The notes beneath the pieces were generated by a model. That model saw only the letters and a program-made list of their open reading frames with translations, had not been told where the DNA came from and did not search any database. The position numbers and the translations under genes were made by a program. A stretch of 64,000 nucleotides of DNA from Cerrena zonata. Taxonomy: Eukaryota; Basidiomycota; Agaricomycetes; Polyporales; Cerrenaceae. Location: positions 496,001-560,000 of the forward strand of contig JASBNA010000017.1 of NCBI GenBank assembly GCA_038087015.1. Reading direction: 5' to 3'. The number at the start of each line of letters is the position of its first letter. The first letter of the stretch is position 1. This document shows positions 58,871-64,000 of the stretch, piece by piece.

Positions 58871-59344
58871 GAGTATTTGGTTGGGAATGGTTGACCTTGT
58901 AAACATGTCAGGGGTGTCAGCTTTATCTTAGTGCTAGAGAACGACTCACCAACTGATACTGAGCAAATCAAGTACTGTAGTATAGAAAGTTCGGACTCGG
59001 AAACGCTGGTCAGGACCGTGACAATATCATATCCTAAAAAGCGTCTCAATCTGTGTGATGACGTAGTGTCACGACTGTCACGGAGTTACCATCACATACA
59101 TGACCGTGACGGAGCTGCTAGCATTTGAATAAGTTGACCATCACGTACTAAGGTTGCAGCCTGAGCTAGCTACATTAAAGACACCAAGTACCAAACCGAT
59201 TTTCCAACGACGGAATACTGAATTGATATACCACTTATAGGACTCGGAGTATTATATCGCCAACCGGCGTACAGCTTGTCAGTGTGAATTGGCACAGAGT
59301 TCAGGTTGGCGATTATCCAACAGTGATATTGGTGAAATATTACA
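58871..59344. promoter_or_regulatory. Divergent promoter region with TGACG-type inverted repeats
   Basis: Between the F-box gene (-) and the carboxypeptidase gene (+). At 59077-59110 two 7-bp arms, GTCACGG and CCGTGAC, flank a 20-nt loop, and TGACGTAG and GTCACGAC lie just before them. Several TGACG/CGTCA-like cores in 60 bp suggest a cluster of bZIP (ATF/CRE-like) sites; this is inference from the motif only. Confidence 0.45.
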
Positions 59345-61553
59345 ATGGTCAAAGTTGAGAACTATATCCCCTTGCCGTTACCCAACGAGAGGCCGTCGTT
59401 ACGGGCTACAGTGCATCCATATCTCGCGCTGGCAATCACTACATTGCTCTGCGTTTGTGCTCCACTCTGGGCGACCCTGACATCCAATGATGTCGCCGGA
59501 CTTGTCCATAACCATCTGGGAGACATTGACCCCGGATCTAGACTCGGAACCGTTGTGACAGCCATAAATATATGCCCTCAGCCTTCTCCACTAATTCCGA
59601 CTAAACACGCAGATTTATGGAATAGTCTCAATAATAAATACGGTACAGAGGCCTTCATATCCCATGCCATTGATTGGCTTGGAGGTGCTATCCAAATTCC
59701 GTAAGTTCAACTCTAAAATTGGAAATATTTCTGAGACTCGTCTGATTTCTTGATTAGAACTGAGAGTTTTGATGATATGGGTCCCATCGGCGAGGACCCT
59801 CGATGGGATGTGTTTAGTCCATTTCATGATTACCTTCTAAAAGCATTCCCCAGAGTGTACGTCGCCGAGAATTCAAACCTAACAGGAGACTAACTGTCCT
59901 GAATAGACATTCAACTCTTGTCCTAACCAAAGTCAACACATACGGCTTGTTATTCGAATGGAAAGGCTCAGATGAGACTTTGAAACCTTTGCTGCTCATG
60001 GGCCATCAGGACGTAGTCCCTGTGAATCCCGACACCGTCAACGAGTGGACCTATCCTCCGTATTCGGGTCATTTCGATGGCAAGCTCTTATGGGGGAGAG
60101 GGTCATCAGACGACAAGAATGACTTGATTGGCTTCATGACTACTATTGAAACATTAATCGAGAATGGTTTCAAGCCTTCGCGGAGTATTGTCCTCTCATT
60201 CGGTTTTGATGAAGAAGCAAGCGGTACTGAGGGTGCTGCACATCTCGCGAAGCACCTTTTGGAAAAGTATGGCGAGAACGCGTTCGCCATGCTCATCGAC
60301 GAAGGTGGTAAGTGGGAATAGCGCAATCTGTGGACACAAAGTAACAAGCATGTTTGTAGGTGATTATATGACTGAACACGGGAAGGACTTTGCGACACCA
60401 GGTATCACCGAGAAGGGTTATATCGACGTCCGTGTTGAGGTCCAGTCACCGGGAGGTCATTCTAGCGTACCACCACCTCATACAGTACGTCGTTTACGGA
60501 TGCGATTCAAGCGTCTGGTACGTTGATGTCTTCATATAGACGATTGGTATTCTCTCTGCTCTCTTGGTCCACATTGAATCCAATCCATCTAGACCCATAT
60601 TCAATCGTGGTACACCGATGTACATCAAATCACAATGTTTGGCTGCACATGCACCCGCACTTCCGTCAGACTTACGCAAGGCACTTCTTGATGCTGACAA
60701 GAGTGACAAGGCGTTGCGAGCTGCTGAAAAGATGTTATTCGAGGATAGGATATTCAAAGCGTTGGTTGAGACTACACAAGCGATTGATTTGGTTTCTGGC
60801 GGTGTCAAGACGAACGCTCTTCCAGAAAGTGCTTGGGCTGTAGTGAACCACCGAGTCGCAACTGACAGGTACCATTCACCTTTCCTTCCCCTCATCCAGT
60901 ATATGCATGCTTCTCATTTTTTCTTCTAGCTCGCTTGAAGAAGTGAAGAGGCAGTATATAAATACACTCGAAACTCTCACTGCCGAATTCAACCTCTCCT
61001 TTAACGCATTTGGGGAAGATATCACAAATAGCTCTATCGATAGTTACGGAAAACTTACACTTAGCGATGCCTATCAAGATGCTTTGGAACCTGCTCCTAC
61101 CACTCCGACTAGCAAGGACGCTGCCCCTTATCAATTGCTTGCAGGAACCATTAGAGCGACTTATAGTATACATCGTGGTGGAGACGACTCGGAGGTCATC
61201 GTCAGCCCTGGTATCATGTCCGGAAATACCGGTATGAGCTTGAAATACTACATCTTTCTCTCCTTAACTTGAAGGTTGACTTTTTGGTCGTTATGACAAT
61301 TTTCCAGACACAAGTGGTTATTGGAATTTGACACCTCACATATTCCGATACAATCACCACTACACTGGGAATAGGAGCTTGACTGATGATATTCACACTA
61401 TTAATGAATGTAGGTCCAATTTACGGTCCAATAATCGGCTTAGGTTACTGATTATGGCCTATTTCTTCAGTTATTGAAGTTGACGCATACCTCGAGATGA
61501 TCAAATTCTTTACCTTGTTGATCCTCAATGCAGACGAGTCAACAAACCTATAG
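59345..61553 (+). CDS. Carboxypeptidase S-like metallopeptidase (peptidase family M20)
   Basis: Zinc carboxypeptidase, in yeast a vacuolar Gly-X carboxypeptidase delivered as a type II membrane protein. A single N-terminal membrane segment (YLALAITTLLCVCAPLWATL) fits that topology. M20 metal-binding and catalytic motifs: LLMGHQDVVPVNPDT (His and Asp), LLWGRGSSDDKNDLIG (bridging Asp), SFGFDEEASGTEGA (Glu-Glu), and MLIDEGGDYMTE. The dimerisation-domain region follows: ITEKGYIDVRVEVQSPGGHS and SGGVKTNALPESAWAVVNHR. The C-terminal zinc ligand region, IVSPGIMSGNTDTSGYWNLT with YNHHYTG, is present. It ends NADESTNL, stop 61551-61553. About ten exons join in frame; no lesions. Confidence 0.93.
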
Positions 61554-61706
61554 GACTTTGCATTCGTATGCTTTTCTACATTTGTATACGGTTCTCCACT
61601 GCAACAAATCTCGATGCAATATCAAAGGCTCAAATTGTCAACGTGGAAATAGCAGAGGAGGTGACTATCATCTTTTGATCATCATTTACATCCTCAAGAC
61701 ATATGT

Positions 61707-63290
61707 TTACGCTTTGATCTTCTCGACACCTTCTGGGAGGACGTAGTTCCCTTGTCGTCGGACCTAAAGGACGATCGATATGTCAATACCTACAATTTTG
61801 TGAGAGGCATTGTTTCTCTTACCTCATCGAAGACATCCATAAGCAGTAAACTTTTGTCATGGCCCCAAGTCTCGCTCTCAAGTTTTCCATCTCGTACGCA
61901 TCGAGCTACTTCGTCAGCTTCGAAATGCCATCCATTGCCGACGTATTCGAACGTCCTTGTCTCTTCTCTCACCACATTTCCACTTCCGGGTTTATCGAAG
62001 TATTGTACTGTGAAGGTTTTGGGGCAGTAGATGGGAGGTTGAATCAAGATGTTCCCTTTGAGATATCGAATGGTGACGGCTGGTGTAGGTGAAGATGCAG
62101 CAATACTGCAGGTGAGGACGGCCTGTGCTCGCAGATGTTCTGTGAAGTTAAGAGTGAAAGAGGTACACATGTCAACATCGGTGATGGGTGTCTTCAGCAT
62201 AGATCCGGTGATAGAGGTTGGTCGTGCTGCTTTATTTGAGGGATGTTCGTAGAGTGCAAGGACAGCCTAAAATCTACAAATCAGGGCCAATCCCGTTTCA
62301 AATCGAGATTTGACTTACCCAGATCATAGGATATGGCCCTCTTCAGAAGAGCATAAGGTTGCGTTGTAGTGGACATGGAATAAGTAACTTACAGGTCCAG
62401 AAGTGCACCCCCTCCAAGTTGAGGGTCCAGAATACGATGAGTTTTTGGGATATCTACAAGACGTGTAAGTCCAGATTAGTCCATTGAAATAAATCATACG
62501 CACTCTCGATGTCGAAGAAACCGGACAGGTCAGCGTGTAATGTTATGGGATCACCTAAAGTTCCATCTTCCGCCACACGCTTCACCTCCTTGGTCAATGG
62601 ATGGAACCTGGTCCAAAGAGCCTCCATGAAGAAGAGTTTACGTTCTTTGGTCAGCTTGAGCAAGTCACGTAGTTCAGCAGCATTGGATGTTGTCGCTTTC
62701 TCGCAAAGAACATGCTTGCCTGCGAGAAGTGCGTCTTTGGCGTTTTCGTAGTGGAGAGTGTGAGGTGTGCCTATTCGTTCCGTCCACCCTCGTGTGAGGA
62801 ATATACATTATTTAATCGCCTAGCGACGTACCAATGTAGACTGCGTCAACATCCTAAGGGCGTTGTGACTTGAGTTAGTACTCGCATACTATATGTAAAT
62901 ATAATTTGACGTACGGGATCAGCGTATACTTCAGCATAAGTTCCGTACGCCTTTATTTTCTTATCTCCTGCGGCGTAGGTGGTGATAAATTCTTGCGCTT
63001 TCTCTACGCTTCGTGAGCCTACGGCTTGTACTAAATGAATGACATCATGCGTGTCTCGTCTATGCAATTGAGATAAACGTCAGATTCAGTTCCATGTCAC
63101 GTATGCTGCGAGTATATATTAAGTCACGTTTTGGGATCAACAAGGAGGTCCTATGAGAAAACACCCAAATTCAGACTGAGTATTCAGAGCGTACGGGGTC
63201 GAATGAATTACCAACCTTCACAAAGGATTGAGCGATCATCCCAGTGGAGATGATACCCCATCGGAAGACGAGTGGTTGAGCGGCAGCCAT
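61707..63290 (-). CDS. Gfo/Idh/MocA-family NAD(P)-dependent oxidoreductase (D-xylose or dihydrodiol dehydrogenase-like)
   Basis: Cytosolic sugar or diol dehydrogenase of the two-domain Gfo/Idh/MocA fold. The start MAAAQPLVFRWGIISTGMIA contains the Rossmann glycine motif. The next exons are a 23-nt one (about 63128-63150, DLLVDPKT), DVIHLVQAVGSRSVEKAQEF, a 22-nt one (DVDAVYIG, about 62832-62853) and TPHTLHYENAKDALLAGKHV. LCEKATTSNAAELRD then carries the catalytic EKP-type lysine (EKA here). The C-terminal domain has EALWTRFHPLTKEVKR, ILDPQLGGGALLDLGPYPMI and YFDKPGSGNVVREETRTFEY, and ends in a last exon NYVLPEGVEKIKA, stop at 61707. FMEALWTRF and LLDLGPYP fit the xylose/trans-dihydrodiol dehydrogenase branch. 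Substrate not settled. Confidence 0.92.
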
Positions 63291-63704
63291 GACTATGATC
63301 AAAGTATGTCTCAAAGGAACACAACTCGAATTGTATGGATACAGTCCGTTTATATAGTCCACACCAAAGAGGTCCGGTTGAGCCGCCACATACATCCGGA
63401 TAAATTTCGGTCACAGGGACTACTGCTTCATTAAAGGGTTGAACAACGCTGCGTCATGGGAAGACGTCATAATAGGTTCTGCCATGGTTGCTGACCGAGA
63501 TAAGCAGCGAAGTGTGCCTAGATAGGACACTTGGTCACAACAGGTAATAGAGTCAGACTCAGATATACATTATCCAGAAAACGCGAATGAGAAACAACAG
63601 CAGGTAGAGATGATGCATGCAGAGCCAGTACAGAGAGTGCGAGGAGAGTCAGGACAGAAAACGAGGGAACGGGGAAGGACGAAAACGATACACCTGACTT
63701 GAAA
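63291..63704. other. Intergenic: oxidoreductase promoter
   Basis: Upstream of the oxidoreductase and 3' of the partial gene at the window end. No coding signal recognised. Confidence 0.4.
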
Positions 63705-64000
63705 CTATCGTCTACTAGTCCGTAAGACCTCCTTGACTGCACTACGTTCACCCAGCAACGCGAGTAACTGCCATCTTGAATCCCTGACTTCTCCATCCTT
63801 TAGGGGAATTTCTTCGTCGTACGAGTCGATATCACCTAGTGCCAATCGCATCGCCGTGGCAGATTTATTGGGAAGCACAGCGGGTGCGATTGTGAAGAGA
63901 GTATCAAAAGATGAAGCTGAAAGCGGGTATTGAGCATTTCGTGTTGATGGTTGGATAGAGGTGATAGCTTGAGATGAAGACGTCAAAGAAAGGGCTTGAG
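63705..64000 (-). CDS. C-terminal end of an unidentified gene (continues beyond the window)
   Basis: An open minus-strand frame runs from the window edge to a stop at 63705 (about 97 codons, no ATG needed). It contains TSSSQAITSIQPSTRNAQYP, then a clean, protein-like end: DTLFTIAPAVLPNKSATAMR, GDIDSYDEEIPLKDGEVRDS and RWQLLALLGERSAVKEVLRT. The ordered, charged C-terminal helix supports a real 3' exon. The family is not recognised and the rest of the gene is outside the window. Confidence 0.55.
   Translation of the reverse strand, partial: QALSLTSSSQAITSIQPSTRNAQYPLSASSFDTLFTIAPAVLPNKSATAMRLALGDIDSYDEEIPLKDGEVRDSRWQLLALLGERSAVKEVLRTSRR

Overview
The window reads as nuclear DNA of a filamentous basidiomycete, most likely a mushroom-forming agaricomycete. 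Genes are close together on both strands and cut by many short GT-AG introns (about 43-100 nt). Many exons are under 30 nt and two are only 9 nt. The gene set is eukaryotic (STT3, BET1, TAD2, RNase H2 subunit C, RanBP1-domain protein, U6 snRNA) with a fungal/basidiomycete flavour (YTP1-like, KRE9/KNH-like, F-box proteins, GH35, CE8). There is no phage, plasmid, CRISPR, rRNA or intact transposon.

Layout. 1-6.2 kb: 3' end of tRNA adenosine deaminase TAD2 (+), YTP1-like membrane protein (-), cytochrome P450 with a broken N-terminal frame (-), U6 snRNA (-). 6.6-13.7 kb: F-box protein (-), UBA/zinc-finger/UBX protein (+), coiled-coil protein (+). 14.4-20.3 kb: BET1 SNARE (-), a basic helical orphan (-), oligosaccharyltransferase STT3 (+). 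20.8-27.6 kb: pectin methylesterase (+), a small lineage-type orphan (-), a 2.6-kb gene-poor stretch with a nested palindrome, a protein disulfide isomerase ending in HDEL (-). 28.8-34.8 kb: Yrb2/Nup50-like Ran-binding protein (+), an unresolved 1.1-kb stretch, a serine/proline-rich protein with a one-base break (+), KRE9-like GPI-type surface protein (+).

35.6-44.7 kb is the most unusual block. Two paralogous genes, each predicted to encode three membrane segments, a polar linker and an atypical protein kinase, lie in inverted orientation around a Zifl-type MFS transporter. 45.5-64 kb: RNase H2 subunit C (-), DEK_C/HIRIP3-like chromatin protein (+), secreted GH35 beta-galactosidase with about 20 exons (+), small membrane protein (+), SLC35F-type transporter (-), F-box protein (-), carboxypeptidase S-like M20 peptidase (+), Gfo/Idh/MocA oxidoreductase (-), and the 3' end of an unidentified gene (-).

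Shared themes. Several products work in the secretory pathway (STT3, BET1, PDI-HDEL). Two secreted enzymes act on plant cell-wall galactans and pectin. One quality signal recurs: at six places the reading frame slips by one base in otherwise convincing coding sequence, which points either to residual base-level assembly errors or to decaying genes. Exon boundaries given here were read by eye from splice consensus and protein continuity; they are models, not transcript-supported.
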